Position numbers and translations under genes: made by a program. A stretch of DNA of 64,000 bases. Source: Candidatus Desulfopertinax cowenii (GTDB taxonomy: Bacteria; Bacillota; Desulfotomaculia; Desulfotomaculales; Desulforudaceae). Positions within the stretch are counted from its first letter, which is position 1, and each line of letters starts with the position of its first letter. This document shows positions 23,387 through 33,380 of this stretch, piece after piece. The stretch spans positions 744,001 through 808,000 of the forward strand of contig MPOA01000006.1 in the NCBI GenBank assembly GCA_001899445.1. Direction: 5' to 3'. A model generated the notes under the pieces. It ran no database searches. It was not told the DNA's origin and saw only the letters and a list, made by a program, of their open reading frames with translations.

Positions 23387-24271
23387 CTAGGGCTTAACGA
23401 AGGAAAGAAAGGCGTGGGTTGGCCTGGAGGGCGTCCGGTTGCGCGGGTAAATCAAGTATAAGCTCCGGGAAAGGTCCAGATCCTTTAGGCTGCGTAGTTC
23501 GATCCGGCCGGCGAGCGCCGCCTTTTCGGCGGCCCAGCGAGAGGCGAAGGAAATGCCCAGTCCCGCTTCTACGGCTGCCAGCACCGACTCGGTGCTACCG
23601 AACTCCCCGGCGATCTGGAGGCTGTCCGGGGGCACGCCGGCGGCGATCAGTTTTTCCTCGATGACCCGGCGGGTTCCGGAATCGGGTTCCCGGACGATCA
23701 ATTTTTCCCCGACCAGGTCGTCGGCCACCAGTTCCGCCCGGGTGCCCAGGGAGTGGCCCTTAGGAATGATCAGCACCAGTTCATCGTTTAGGAACGCGGT
23801 GCAGTTAATCTCGGCGCAGTTCACCGGGGCCCCCACCACGCCGAGGTGGATGGCTTCTTCGTGGAGACGGTTCACGATTTTCCCGCTATTGCTTACCTCC
23901 AGCGAGACGTCTACCAGCGGGTACTCCTTTTTAAATTCGCTGATCAGTTTCGGTAGAACGTAGTGGCCGGGAATGGTGCTCGCCCCGATGGCCAGGCGCC
24001 CTTTCACGTCCTCGGCGAACGAGCTGATCTCTTCTTTTGCCCTCTGGGTGATGGCGATGATCCGCTTGGCGAAATGGTGGAGCACGATTCCCGCGTCGGT
24101 CAGTTCCACCCGGCGGCTGGTGCGGTTCACCAGTTTGGTGCCGTAATGGGCCTCCAGCATGGCGATATGTTTACTCACTGCAGGTTGGGTCAGGTTTAGG
24201 ACGTGAGCGGCCCGAGAAAAGCTCTTGTGCTTGGCCACCATGACGAAGGTTTCTAGGTAGTTGAGGTTCAT
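23387..24271 (-). CDS. LysR family regulator, probably of the YedE-TusA locus
   Basis: 294-aa regulator. The N-terminal winged helix (residues 1-60, YLETFVMVAKHKSFSRAA, LTQPAVSKHIAMLE) is followed by a periplasmic-binding-type effector domain (~88-294). Similar regulators are annotated as associated with selenium metabolism, which fits the neighbours. The ATG at 24271 gives the family start; six codons lie upstream in frame. The gene is on the same strand as, and upstream of, the tRNA-yedE-tusA unit and divergent from the threonine dehydratase gene. The ~110-bp AT-rich gap to that gene is the likely operator region. Confidence 0.85.
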   Translation of the reverse strand: MNLNYLETFVMVAKHKSFSRAAHVLNLTQPAVSKHIAMLEAHYGTKLVNRTSRRVELTDAGIVLHHFAKRIIAITQRAKEEISSFAEDVKGRLAIGASTIPGHYVLPKLISEFKKEYPLVDVSLEVSNSGKIVNRLHEEAIHLGVVGAPVNCAEINCTAFLNDELVLIIPKGHSLGTRAELVADDLVGEKLIVREPDSGTRRVIEEKLIAAGVPPDSLQIAGEFGSTESVLAAVEAGLGISFASRWAAEKAALAGRIELRSLKDLDLSRSLYLIYPRNRTPSRPTHAFLSFVKP

Positions 24272-24382
24272 AAGGACACGCTCCATCAAATTTTTTAATT
24301 AATTATATTATTTTTTGTTATTTGTGCAATAAATCTTTTGTCGGATCCCGGGAAAAATGAAGGTTAGCAGGGGAGGTAAGTC

Positions 24383-25396
24383 ATGGATGAAAACTTGACC
24401 CTGGCCCATGTGCAGGAGGCCAGGCGCACATTGGCCGGGGTGATCCACCAGACTCCGCTGGAAAGTTCGCGGACCATCAGCGCTTTACTGGGCCGGCGAA
24501 TTTATTTCAAGATGGAAAACCTGCAGCGCACCGGTTCGTTTAAGTTCCGGGGGGCTTATAACAAGATTTCGCGCCTGCCCAGCGGCGGGCCTGGGGTGGT
24601 GGCCGCGTCCGCCGGGAACCACGCCCAGGGGGTGGCCCTGGCGGCGGGCCGGCGGGGTCTCTCCGCCGTTGTGGTTATGCCGCGCACCACCCCGCGCGGC
24701 AAGATCAGGGCGGCGGCCGGGTACGGGGCCCGGGTGGTGTTGGCCGGCCGGGACTACTGGGAGGCCTGGGTGGCGGCGGAGCGAATCGCCGCCGAAACCG
24801 GCGCGCAGCCCATTCCGGCGTTTGACGATCCCGAAATCATCGCTGGACAGGGCACTATCGGCTTCGAGATCCTGGAGCGCCTGCCCGACGTGGACGCCGT
24901 CCTGGTGCCGATGGGCGGGGGCGGGTTGATCAGTGGAGTGGCGCTGGTAGTCAAGACTCTCAAACCGGACACCCGGGTGGTCGGCGTAGCGGTCCGGGCG
25001 GCCCCGGCGCTTTTTCTCTCCCACCGGGCCGGAGTGGTGTGTGATGTGCCGGTGACCGCGACCCTGGCCGATGGCATCGCGGTCAAGCGACCGGGAGAGT
25101 TGAACTTTCGGTACATCCGGCGCTTTGTGGACGACGTGGTACTGGTGAACGAGCGGGAGATCGCGGCTGCCATCCGGCTGCTCCTGGCCCGTGCCAAGAC
25201 GGTGGTCGAGGGGGCGGGGGCGGTCGGCTTAGCGGCGCTTTTAGGCGACCGGGTGGGGTTTCAAGGGCGGCGGGTGGTGGTGATCCTGAGTGGGGGAAAC
25301 ATTGAAGCGGCCACCCTCGCCAGGGCGGCCCTGGCCGTAAAAAAATTGCCCCGCGGGCAGGATTCCAGCATACGGTACCGAAGTTCCTTGCCTTAG
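24383..25396 (+). CDS. Threonine ammonia-lyase / serine-threonine dehydratase
   Basis: 337-aa PLP enzyme of fold type II that deaminates threonine or serine to the 2-oxoacid. The PLP lysine is Lys54 in TGSFKFRGA, the phosphate-binding loop is SAGNHAQG, and the glycine-rich cofactor site is [11 protein letters not shown]. It lacks the C-terminal ACT regulatory domain of biosynthetic IlvA, so it resembles catabolic TdcB or serine racemase-like forms. ATG 24383 follows GGGGAGG. It is divergent from the LysR gene. Confidence 0.87.
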   Translation: MDENLTLAHVQEARRTLAGVIHQTPLESSRTISALLGRRIYFKMENLQRTGSFKFRGAYNKISRLPSGGPGVVAASAGNHAQGVALAAGRRGLSAVVVMPRTTPRGKIRAAAGYGARVVLAGRDYWEAWVAAERIAAETGAQPIPAFDDPEIIAGQGTIGFEILERLPDVDAVLVPMGGGGLISGVALVVKTLKPDTRVVGVAVRAAPALFLSHRAGVVCDVPVTATLADGIAVKRPGELNFRYIRRFVDDVVLVNEREIAAAIRLLLARAKTVVEGAGAVGLAALLGDRVGFQGRRVVVILSGGNIEAATLARAALAVKKLPRGQDSSIRYRSSLP

Positions 25397-25497
25397 CAAG
25401 CAGGTTGTCTTCCGGGGAGTTGGAGGTAGGCAGGGTGTTCCCGGCCGGCCAGGGGGGAAGCGGGCTCTTAACAGCACTTAACAAGGTGGTGAACGGT

Positions 25498-25752
25498 ATG
25501 GAGGTTACCGACGTCCGCATACGCAAAGTCCTGGAGGAGGGCAAGATGAAAGCGATTGTTTCGGTCACCCTGGACAACGCCTTTGTGATTCACGACATTA
25601 AGGTGGTCGAGGGACAAAACGGGCTGTTCGTGGCCATGCCCAGCCGGCGCACCCCCAAAGGCGAATTCCGCGATATTGCCCACCCGATCAATCCCTCCGC
25701 CCGGGCGCTGATCCAGGGTGCGGTGCTGCAGGCCTATGCCGAGCAAACGTAG
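25498..25752 (+). CDS. spoVG: Septation regulator / RNA-binding protein SpoVG
   Basis: 84-aa protein with the full SpoVG pattern ([45 protein letters not shown]). In Bacillus it affects asymmetric septation; it binds RNA and DNA in other Firmicutes. ATG 25498 gives the universal family start behind AAGGTGG; the frame opens 31 codons earlier without similarity. It precedes glmU as in most Firmicutes. Confidence 0.96.
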   Translation: MEVTDVRIRKVLEEGKMKAIVSVTLDNAFVIHDIKVVEGQNGLFVAMPSRRTPKGEFRDIAHPINPSARALIQGAVLQAYAEQT

Positions 25753-25909
25753 TTTTGCTTTACAGCGGCCAGGTCAGTGAAATCGTAATCGCGGCCCAGG
25801 ACAAATAAAGAATCCTTAATTTCGCGGCAGGGAATCCCCCACAATTTGTTGAATAATCATTGAATACCGAGGGATAAGATTCGTTTCCGCCATATTTCAG
25901 GGGGTTCAA

Positions 25910-27295
25910 ATGGCTTTAGCGGCGGTTGTGCTGGCGGCGGGTAAAGGGACGAGGATGAAATCGCGCCATCCCAAGGTGTTGCACCGGCTTGGCGGTAGAC
26001 CCATAGTGCAGTACGTGGTAGAGGCGGTGCGGGAGGCCGGTGCCCAGCGGGTGATCGTGGTGACCGGTTACGGTCATGAGGCGGTCGCCGCCGTTGTCGG
26101 CGAACTGGGCGCCGAAGCGGTGCTGCAGGAGCAGCAGTTGGGCACTGCCCACGCTTTGCTGCAGGCCGAGCGAGTGCTGGCCGGTTTTCGGGGCGACGTG
26201 CTGGTGGTTTGTGGCGACACTCCGCTTTTGCGGGGGGAAACCCTGTCTCGCCTGGTGGCCCAGCACCGGGCTTCCGGGGCCGCGGTCACCGTGCTCACCG
26301 CCATCCTGGAGAATCCCCGGGGTTACGGTCGGGTGGTGCGCGATGCCGCGGGCCGGATCCTGCGGATCGTGGAGCAGGCTGACGGTTCCCCGGAAGAATT
26401 GGCGATCCGGGAGATCAATACCGGCGTGTTCTGCTTTGCGGCGGACGGGTTGTTTGCCGCCCTGCGCGAGATCCCATCTTCGAGCCAGCAGGGGGAATAT
26501 TACCTTACCGATATTCTTTCCGTTTACCTCCAAAACGGGCGGTCGGTTTCTTCCGTTCCGGTTGAGGATCCGGTCGAAGCGTACGGAATCAACGACCGGC
26601 GCCAGTTGGCCGCGGCCGAAAAGCTGATCCGCCGCGCCATTTTGGATTACTGGATGAATGCGGGCGTGACCGTGATCGACCCGGATTCCACTTACGTCGA
26701 CCGTGAGGCCCGGATCGGTCCGGACACGGTGATTCACCCGCTCACCATAATAGAAGGGGACAGCGTCATCGGCGCCGAATGCGTCCTTGGCCCGGGAGCC
26801 CGCCTGATCCGCGCCCGGTTGGGTGACCGGGTGTCCGTACAGTATGCCGTGGTGGTGGAGTCCAGGATCGGTGAACGGTCGACGGTGGGTCCGTTTGCCT
26901 ACGTGCGCCCGGGGTGCGAAATCGGCGCCGGGGTCAGGATCGGTGACTTTGTGGAACTCAAGAAATCCGTAGTGGGGGCGGGGAGCAAAGTTCCCCACCT
27001 TTCTTATGTGGGCGATGCGGTGATTGGGGAAAAAGTGAACATCGGTGCGGGCGTCATTACCTGTAACTACGACGGTGAGAAGAAGTGGACCACTGTAATC
27101 GAGGACGGTGCTTTCATCGGCAGCAACGCCAACCTGGTTGCCCCCGTAACCGTGGGACGCGGCGCCTACATCGGGGCCGGTTCCACCATCCGCCGGGATG
27201 TGCCCTCCGGGGCGCTAGGAGTGGCCAGGAGCGACCAAAAGAATATCCCGGACTGGGAAACCCTTAGGAAAAAGAAAGCAAGGAAAACAACGTAA
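25910..27295 (+). CDS. glmU: Bifunctional GlcNAc-1-P uridyltransferase / GlcN-1-P acetyltransferase
   Basis: Two-domain enzyme making UDP-N-acetylglucosamine for peptidoglycan. The 461-aa protein has the N-terminal uridyltransferase ([11 protein letters not shown] at 8-18, CGDTPLL metal site) and a C-terminal left-handed beta-helix with hexapeptide repeats from ~260 (acetyltransferase). The [22 protein letters not shown] stretch holds active-site residues. ATG 25910 follows CAGGGGG. It is followed by prs after 45 nt. Confidence 0.97.
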   Translation: MALAAVVLAAGKGTRMKSRHPKVLHRLGGRPIVQYVVEAVREAGAQRVIVVTGYGHEAVAAVVGELGAEAVLQEQQLGTAHALLQAERVLAGFRGDVLVVCGDTPLLRGETLSRLVAQHRASGAAVTVLTAILENPRGYGRVVRDAAGRILRIVEQADGSPEELAIREINTGVFCFAADGLFAALREIPSSSQQGEYYLTDILSVYLQNGRSVSSVPVEDPVEAYGINDRRQLAAAEKLIRRAILDYWMNAGVTVIDPDSTYVDREARIGPDTVIHPLTIIEGDSVIGAECVLGPGARLIRARLGDRVSVQYAVVVESRIGERSTVGPFAYVRPGCEIGAGVRIGDFVELKKSVVGAGSKVPHLSYVGDAVIGEKVNIGAGVITCNYDGEKKWTTVIEDGAFIGSNANLVAPVTVGRGAYIGAGSTIRRDVPSGALGVARSDQKNIPDWETLRKKKARKTT

Positions 27296-27340
27296 AACAA
27301 TAGGCTCGGACGAGGCATGAAACCCGACGGAGGCATGGCT

Positions 27341-28288
27341 ATGTTTTCTCGTCACAGAAAGCTGAAGATCGTAAGCGGCAACGCTAATCCGGCTCTGGCG
27401 ACCGAAATTTGTGAGTATCTGGGGGTACCCCTGGGGAGGGCGGATGTTTCCCGGTTCTCAGACGGAGAAATCCGGGTGCGGATCGAAGAAAACGTCCGGG
27501 GCGTGGATGTATTTGTGATTCAGCCCACCGGACATCCGGTGAACGAAAACCTGATGGAACTCTTGGTGATGATCGACGCCCTGAAGCGGGCTTCCGCCCG
27601 CCGGATCACCGCCGTGATGCCCTACTTCGGTTACGCGCGGCAGGACCGAAAGACCCGGGCCCGGGAGCCGATCACCGCGAAACTGGTCGCCAACTTGCTT
27701 ACCGCCAGCGGGGCCGACCGGGTGATCACCTTGGATCTGCACGCCGGGCAGATCCAGGGATTCTTCGATATTCCGGTGGACCACCTGCCCGCCGGTCCAA
27801 TCCTGGCGGAATACCTGATCCGCCGGCAGCTGGATGACGTGGTGGTGGTGTCCCCCGACGTGGGTGGGGTGGTGCGGGCGCGCGAACTGGCCGAGCGCAT
27901 CGGGGCCCCGCTGGCCATCATCGACAAGCGGCGTCCCGAGCCGAACGTGGCCGAGATCATCCACGTGATCGGTCCGGTGCAGAACAAGACGGCCGCCATC
28001 CTGGACGACATCATCGACACGGCGGGGACCATTACCGAGGGCGCCCAAGCGCTGATGCAGTTCGGGGCCCGGGCGGTTTACGTGTGTTGCACCCACCCGA
28101 TTCTTTCCGGTCCGGCCATCGAGCGGCTGCGGAACTCGGTGGTGGAGGAAATTATCGTTACTAATACCATTCCGATTTCTCCCGAAAGACTGCTGCCCAA
28201 GATTAAAGTGCAGTCTGTGGCGCCGCTGTTGGGCGAGGCCATCATCCGGGTGCACGAAAACTTGTCGGTGAGCAAGCTCTTTGACTAG
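27341..28288 (+). CDS. prs: Ribose-phosphate pyrophosphokinase
   Basis: Makes PRPP from ribose 5-phosphate and ATP for nucleotide, histidine and tryptophan synthesis. The 315-aa protein carries the flexible-loop text [11 protein letters not shown], the [18 protein letters not shown] signature and the PRPP loop [13 protein letters not shown] 27341 is preferred for the family start with GGAGG upstream; two in-frame ATGs lie just before. It ends at a clear terminator. Confidence 0.96.
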   Translation: MFSRHRKLKIVSGNANPALATEICEYLGVPLGRADVSRFSDGEIRVRIEENVRGVDVFVIQPTGHPVNENLMELLVMIDALKRASARRITAVMPYFGYARQDRKTRAREPITAKLVANLLTASGADRVITLDLHAGQIQGFFDIPVDHLPAGPILAEYLIRRQLDDVVVVSPDVGGVVRARELAERIGAPLAIIDKRRPEPNVAEIIHVIGPVQNKTAAILDDIIDTAGTITEGAQALMQFGARAVYVCCTHPILSGPAIERLRNSVVEEIIVTNTIPISPERLLPKIKVQSVAPLLGEAIIRVHENLSVSKLFD

Positions 28289-28327
28289 TTTGTGATTCCG
28301 GAGTCTTGCTGAGCCGGCGGGTTCGGG

Positions 28328-28350
28328 CCGGGTAATCCCCGGTTCTTTTT
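28328..28350 (+). terminator. Rho-independent terminator after prs
   Basis: Stem CCGGG (28328-28332) / CCCGG (28338-28342), loop TAATC, then TTCTTTTT. It separates prs from rplY. Confidence 0.7.
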
Positions 28351-28454
28351 GCCTTGGTCGCCTCGCCAGTGATTGGCATTGCAGGTACCACATGTTTACC
28401 CCGAGTTTGATATTATGGGGTCGGGGGAATAATTCCGGAAGGAGGAGATCCTGA

Positions 28455-29090
28455 ATGAACGTTGTAGACTTGAACGCCAGGTCAAGGACGGGCCGGGGGA
28501 AGGGGTACCGTAACCGGCTCAAGGCCCAGGGCTTGGTTCCGGCCGTGGTGTACGGCAAGGAGCTGGGCAGCCTGCCCATCGAGTTGGAAAACCGAGCCGT
28601 CGAGAACATCCTCAACAAGGGCAGTCGCAACATGCTCATTTCCTTAAAAGTCGATCCCGGGAATGGCAGGGCCAGGAAGTTTGACGCCATCATCAAGGAA
28701 GTTCAGTTTCACCCGTACAAGAACGAGATCTTCCACGTGGATTTTCAGCAGATCTCGTTGAAAGAGGAACTGACCACCAACGTGGGCTTGCGGCTGGTGG
28801 GAGAGGCGCCGGGAGCAAAGGCCGGCGGCCGCCTGGAACAGTTGCTCTGGGAGATCGAGGTGAGCTGCCTGCCCCAGGATATTCCGGACTACATCCGGGT
28901 GGACGTCTCGGGTCTTGAGATCGGGGACAGCCTCCACGTAGCGGATCTAACGCCGCCCAAGGGCGTGAAGTTCATGACGGACGGGGAGGTTACGGTGGTT
29001 ACGGTAACGGCACCGCGACAGGAGGGAGAGGCTCCTGAAGAGGCCGCGGAGGAAACTCCGAAAGTCGCCCCCGCACCTGAAGCCGAGTAA
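28455..29090 (+). CDS. rplY: Ribosomal protein bL25 (CTC / TL5 type)
   Basis: 211-aa 5S rRNA-binding protein; in Bacillus it is the general stress protein Ctc. The N-terminal L25 domain (~5-92, GRGKGYRNRLKAQGLVPAVVYGK) is followed by the CTC beta-domain (~93-190) and an acidic Glu/Ala tail. ATG 28455 follows GGAAGGAGG. The stop TAA overlaps the ATG of pth by one base. Confidence 0.95.
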   Translation: MNVVDLNARSRTGRGKGYRNRLKAQGLVPAVVYGKELGSLPIELENRAVENILNKGSRNMLISLKVDPGNGRARKFDAIIKEVQFHPYKNEIFHVDFQQISLKEELTTNVGLRLVGEAPGAKAGGRLEQLLWEIEVSCLPQDIPDYIRVDVSGLEIGDSLHVADLTPPKGVKFMTDGEVTVVTVTAPRQEGEAPEEAAEETPKVAPAPEAE

Positions 29091-29665
29091 TGCGGCTGGT
29101 TGTCGGTCTGGGTAACCCGGGAGAAAAGTATCGGTTTACCCGGCACAACGTCGGTTTCATGGTGGTGGATCGGCTCTCCAGTGCCGTGGGCGCGCCGGTA
29201 ACCGGGAAGCGTGGTTTTTCGCTGGTTGGTGAGGGCTTTCTGGGCGGCGAGAAGGTGGTGCTGGCCAAGCCCCAGACTTACATGAACTTGAGCGGCATGG
29301 CGGTTTCCGGGTTGATTCGATATTACCGGGCCGCCCCTGCGGATCTGCTGGTGGTCTGCGACGATCTGGACCTGCCTTTCGGGCGGATTAGGCTGCGGGC
29401 GAAGGGCGGCTCGGGCGGACACCGGGGTTTGGAGTCCATTATCGCGGCCCTGGGCAGTTCTGATTTTCCGCGCCTGCGCGTAGGAATAGGAAAGGCCGGA
29501 GAGGCCGCAGATCACGTCCTCGGCCAGTTTCCGGCCGCGGACGAACCGGCGCTCGCCGAGATTCTGGAGGCTGCGGCCGCGGCGGTGACCGTGACCTGCC
29601 TGGAGGGGCTGGAGCGAGCCATGAACCGTTTCAACAGCTGGCAGTTGAGAATGGAATCGGGATGA
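29090..29665 (+). CDS. pth: Peptidyl-tRNA hydrolase
   Basis: Releases tRNA from peptidyl-tRNA that drops off the ribosome. The 191-aa protein has VGLGNPGEKYRFTRHNVGF with catalytic His19, KPQTYMNLSG, the VVCDDLDLPFGRIRLR strand with the catalytic Asp, and GGSGGHRGLESI. It overlaps rplY by one base (TAATG), so translation is coupled. The fin gene that separates pth from mfd in Bacillus is absent. Confidence 0.96.
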   Translation: MRLVVGLGNPGEKYRFTRHNVGFMVVDRLSSAVGAPVTGKRGFSLVGEGFLGGEKVVLAKPQTYMNLSGMAVSGLIRYYRAAPADLLVVCDDLDLPFGRIRLRAKGGSGGHRGLESIIAALGSSDFPRLRVGIGKAGEAADHVLGQFPAADEPALAEILEAAAAAVTVTCLEGLERAMNRFNSWQLRMESG

Positions 29666-29733
29666 AAGACAGAATAATTAGAATAATTATAGCTAGAATA
29701 TCTGACTCCTGAATTCTGTTTTAGGAGTGAAAA

Positions 29734-32700
29734 ATGCAGGGTTTAGCCGAATTCCTGGCTAAAACCCCCGCCCTGAGGGGTGTGGTCTCCGGCCTGCGGC
29801 GGTACGGCGTCCAGCAGGTGTATGGGGTGGGCGGGGGGCACCAGGCCCTGGTATGCGCGGCCCTGGGCCAGAGGCAACGGCCGCTTCTGATCGTTACCCC
29901 CGGGGAGCGGGAGGCGATGGTTCTCGCCGAGAACCTGGCCACCCTGCTCCCGGGCCGGGGATGTTTTTTGTTTCCTGCCTGGGAAATACTTCCTGTTCAG
30001 GTTTTGGCTTGCAGCAAGCACATCAGGGTGCAGCGCATGCGGGTGCTGGAAGTGCTCCTGGCCGGGACCAGCCCGGTGGTGGTGGCCCCGGTGGATGCCC
30101 TGGCCCGCCTCCTGACTCCACCCGCCGTGCTCCGCGACCGCATTTTTGCCCTGGGTGCCGGGCAGAACTGGGACCTGGAGTATTTGCGCCGGCGGCTTTT
30201 GGCCAGCGGCTACGAACCGGTTTCCCAGGTCGATGCGGCCGGGCAGTTCAGCGCCCGGGGCGGCATTCTGGACCTGTTTGCGTATACTCGAGATTCCCCG
30301 GTACGAATCGAGTTTTTTGGGGACGAGATCACGACCATGCGCTGGTTTGATCCCGAAACGCAGCGTTCCCGGGCCCAAACCGACCGGGTAACCGTGGCGC
30401 CGGCGAGCGAGTTGGTATTGAAGGATGAACTCTGGGAAGCGGGGACCGAGGCCCTGCGGCGCGACTTTGAGGAACAATTGGAACGGCTGGCGCGCCGGGG
30501 GAACACCGAGGCCGTCCGGCGGCTTCGGGAGCGCATGGACGACGTACTGTCCCGGGTTGAGTCTCGGGGTAGTTTCCCGGGGATCGAGGAGCTGCTGCCC
30601 TATTTCCACGCCCAGCCGGCAACGCTGCTGGACTACCTGGCGCCCGGAACCCTTCTAGTTTTGGCGGAACCCGATCGGATCGTGGAAGTGGCCGAGAGCC
30701 ACGAACGGCAACGTTCCGAGAGTTACGCGGTGCTGCTGGAGCAGGGGCGGGTTCTGCCCGGCCAGTTTCTGGTTTACCTGGACAGCGCCCGCCTGTTCCA
30801 AAAAATGGAACCATTTCGGACCGTTTATCTCTCGCTGTTCGGCCGCACCGGCCGCCTGCCGAAGCCCGAGCGGGAAATTGGTTTCGAGGTCCGGGAACTA
30901 CCCGCGGTCCTGGGCCGGGCCGAGGCCGTGCTGACGGAGGTGCGCCGGCGGCAGGGATCGAGCCGGCGCGTGGTGCTTCTCCTGGGTACCAAGGAGCGGG
31001 CGCGCCGAGTGTTGAACATCCTGCGCCGGGATGGACTGCCCGCCTTCCAGGGTACGGACCTGGGCCGGGTACGTTTCGGCCAGGTGGCGGTTGGGGTGGG
31101 CCGGCTCCACGAGGGCTTCGAGATTCCCGACGCCGGCCTGGTGGTCCTAACCGAAAAAGAAATCTACGGCAAGCAGTTCCACGACCGGCGGAAGACGCAC
31201 CGGTCCAAGTTGCGGATCCTGGACGAGTTGGATCTGAATCCGGGCGATTACGTAGTGCACGCCAACCACGGTATCGGCCGTTATCAGGGGATCGTGCTGC
31301 TGGAAATCGGCGGAGCGAAGCGGGAGTACCTCCTGATCAGGTACGCGGGCGAAGACAAGCTTTACGTGCCGACCGACCAACTGGGTCTGGTGCAGAAATA
31401 CATCGGCGCCGAGGGGGAGGTCCCCCGCCTTTCCCGCCTGGGTGGCAGTGACTGGGCGCGGTCTAAGAAGCGGGTGCGGGAAGCGGTGCGGGCGATGGCC
31501 GAGGAGTTGATCAAGCTTTACGCCACCCGGCAGTCCCTGCCGGGGCACAGTTTCGGGCCCGACACCCCCTGGCAGCGGGAATTCGAAGCGGCCTTTCCTT
31601 ACGAGGAAACTCCGGACCAGCTCAAGGCCACCGCCCAGGTGAAAAAGGACATGCAGCGGCCGCGCCCCATGGACCGGCTGCTCTGCGGCGACGTTGGGTA
31701 CGGCAAGACCGAGGTGGCCATGCGCGCCGCCTTCAAGGCGGTCACCGAAGGGAAACAGGTTGCCGTTCTGGTGCCCACCACCGTGCTGGCCCAGCAGCAC
31801 CTGCAGACCTTCCGGGAGCGGTTCAACGGGTACCCGGTGGTAATTGAAATGCTGAGCCGTTTCCGGTCGCCCCGGGAAATCAGGCAGGTACTGGCCGACC
31901 TGGCGCTGGGGAAGGTGGACATCGTGATCGGAACGCACCGGCTGGTGCAGGACGACGTGCACTTTCCCAACTTGGGCCTGATCGTAGTGGACGAGGAGCA
32001 GCGTTTTGGCGTGCTGCACAAGGAGAAACTGAAGTTGAAGTATCCGAACGTGGACGTGCTGACCCTTACGGCCACCCCGATTCCGCGCACCCTGTACATG
32101 TCCCTGGTGGGCCTCCGGGACACGAGCATCCTGGAGACGCCGCCCCAGGACCGCTACCCGGTGCAGACCTTCGTGGTCGAGGAAGACCCAGTGTTGATCC
32201 GGGACGCGGTGACCCGGGAGCTGGCCCGGGGGGGGCAGGTCTACTTCGTGCACAACCGGGTGTTTGAGCTGGACCGGGTCGCTTACTGGTTACATGAACT
32301 GATTCCCGAGGCGCGGATCGCCGTGGCGCACGGCCAGATGCGCGAGGACCGGCTGGAACAGGTGATGCTGGACTTTGTGGCCGGGAAGTACGACGTGTTG
32401 GTCTGCACCACCATCATCGAAACCGGACTGGATATTCCGAACGTCAATACTTTGATCGTCAAGGAAGCCGACCAACTGGGCCTGGCCCAGCTGTACCAGC
32501 TGCGGGGGCGGGTTGGGCGATCCAACCGGCTGGCGTATGCCTATTTCACTTTCCGCCGGGACCGGCTGATGGGGGAGGCGGCCGAGAAACGGTTGCGGGC
32601 GATCCGGGACTTCACCGATTTTGGCTCGGGTTTCCGGCTCGCCAAGCGGGACCTGGAGATCCGCGGTGCCGGCAATCTTTTGGGCACCGAGCAGCACGGT

Positions 32701-33276
32701 AACATCTCCGTAGTGGGATTCGAGATGTACTGCCGGCTGCTGGAGGAGAGTGTGCGCGAACTGAAGGGCGAGGCGCCGGCCGACGAGTTTGAGACGGTGG
32801 TTGAATTGCCGGTGACCGCTTTCCTGCCGGACGACTACATCCCCGACCCCGAGGAGAAGGTGCGGATCTATCACCTTCTGGCCCGCGTGCAGAAGGAGCG
32901 GGAGGTGGAGGCCGTGGCGGAAGAACTGCGGGACCGCTTCGGCAGCCTTCCCGACCCGGTGCAAAACCTGCTGGCGGTCGCCAGCATCCGGGCCCAGGCT
33001 AGAAGATTGCGGATCCGGAGCGTCAGCGTGCGGGGACGCAACTGCCGGTTCGTGTTGGGGGATGGACACCGATTGGACGGCGGCCGGCTGGTGGCGGTTT
33101 CCGCACTCTTTCCGGAACGGCTTCGTTTTAAGGACGGCGACGGTGGCTTCGAAATCTGGTTGCGCTTCGAACAACCCGGGAGCGAGACCGGCCTAATCCG
33201 CGAAATAAAAACATTCCTTGGCAATATCAGTCAAGAGCCGGCGGCCCAGGTTTCTGAAGGGCGCCGGGGCCCTTGA
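29734..33276 (+). CDS. mfd: Transcription-repair coupling factor
   Basis: Removes RNA polymerase stalled at DNA damage and recruits UvrA. The 1180-aa protein has a UvrB-like N-terminal module (~1-340), an RNA-polymerase-interacting domain (~490-560, PGDYVVHANHGIGRYQGI), a RecG-like translocase (Walker A GDVGYGKTEV near 650, DEEQ Walker B near 753, QLRGRVGRS motif VI) and a C-terminal TRCF domain. ATG 29734 follows TTAGGAG. Length is typical, with no truncation. Confidence 0.97.
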   Translation: MQGLAEFLAKTPALRGVVSGLRRYGVQQVYGVGGGHQALVCAALGQRQRPLLIVTPGEREAMVLAENLATLLPGRGCFLFPAWEILPVQVLACSKHIRVQRMRVLEVLLAGTSPVVVAPVDALARLLTPPAVLRDRIFALGAGQNWDLEYLRRRLLASGYEPVSQVDAAGQFSARGGILDLFAYTRDSPVRIEFFGDEITTMRWFDPETQRSRAQTDRVTVAPASELVLKDELWEAGTEALRRDFEEQLERLARRGNTEAVRRLRERMDDVLSRVESRGSFPGIEELLPYFHAQPATLLDYLAPGTLLVLAEPDRIVEVAESHERQRSESYAVLLEQGRVLPGQFLVYLDSARLFQKMEPFRTVYLSLFGRTGRLPKPEREIGFEVRELPAVLGRAEAVLTEVRRRQGSSRRVVLLLGTKERARRVLNILRRDGLPAFQGTDLGRVRFGQVAVGVGRLHEGFEIPDAGLVVLTEKEIYGKQFHDRRKTHRSKLRILDELDLNPGDYVVHANHGIGRYQGIVLLEIGGAKREYLLIRYAGEDKLYVPTDQLGLVQKYIGAEGEVPRLSRLGGSDWARSKKRVREAVRAMAEELIKLYATRQSLPGHSFGPDTPWQREFEAAFPYEETPDQLKATAQVKKDMQRPRPMDRLLCGDVGYGKTEVAMRAAFKAVTEGKQVAVLVPTTVLAQQHLQTFRERFNGYPVVIEMLSRFRSPREIRQVLADLALGKVDIVIGTHRLVQDDVHFPNLGLIVVDEEQRFGVLHKEKLKLKYPNVDVLTLTATPIPRTLYMSLVGLRDTSILETPPQDRYPVQTFVVEEDPVLIRDAVTRELARGGQVYFVHNRVFELDRVAYWLHELIPEARIAVAHGQMREDRLEQVMLDFVAGKYDVLVCTTIIETGLDIPNVNTLIVKEADQLGLAQLYQLRGRVGRSNRLAYAYFTFRRDRLMGEAAEKRLRAIRDFTDFGSGFRLAKRDLEIRGAGNLLGTEQHGNISVVGFEMYCRLLEESVRELKGEAPADEFETVVELPVTAFLPDDYIPDPEEKVRIYHLLARVQKEREVEAVAEELRDRFGSLPDPVQNLLAVASIRAQARRLRIRSVSVRGRNCRFVLGDGHRLDGGRLVAVSALFPERLRFKDGDGGFEIWLRFEQPGSETGLIREIKTFLGNISQEPAAQVSEGRRGP

Positions 33277-33301
33277 ACCGGGATAATTTCTTGGAAAAAT
33301 A

Positions 33302-33332
33302 TGAATAAATCATAAATGGTCGATGTATACTA
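33302..33332 (+). promoter_or_regulatory. Candidate sigma-G promoter of spoVT
   Basis: TGAATA (33302-33307), 18 bp, TATACTA (33326-33332) matches the Bacillus sigma-G form TGAATA-N17/18-CATACTA with one difference. It lies 48 bp before spoVT, which is a forespore sigma-G gene in Bacillus. Confidence 0.7.
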
Positions 33333-33380
33333 TTTTCAACGGATAAGTAACCCTTTGCAAAAAAGGAGGGACGGAGTTTA

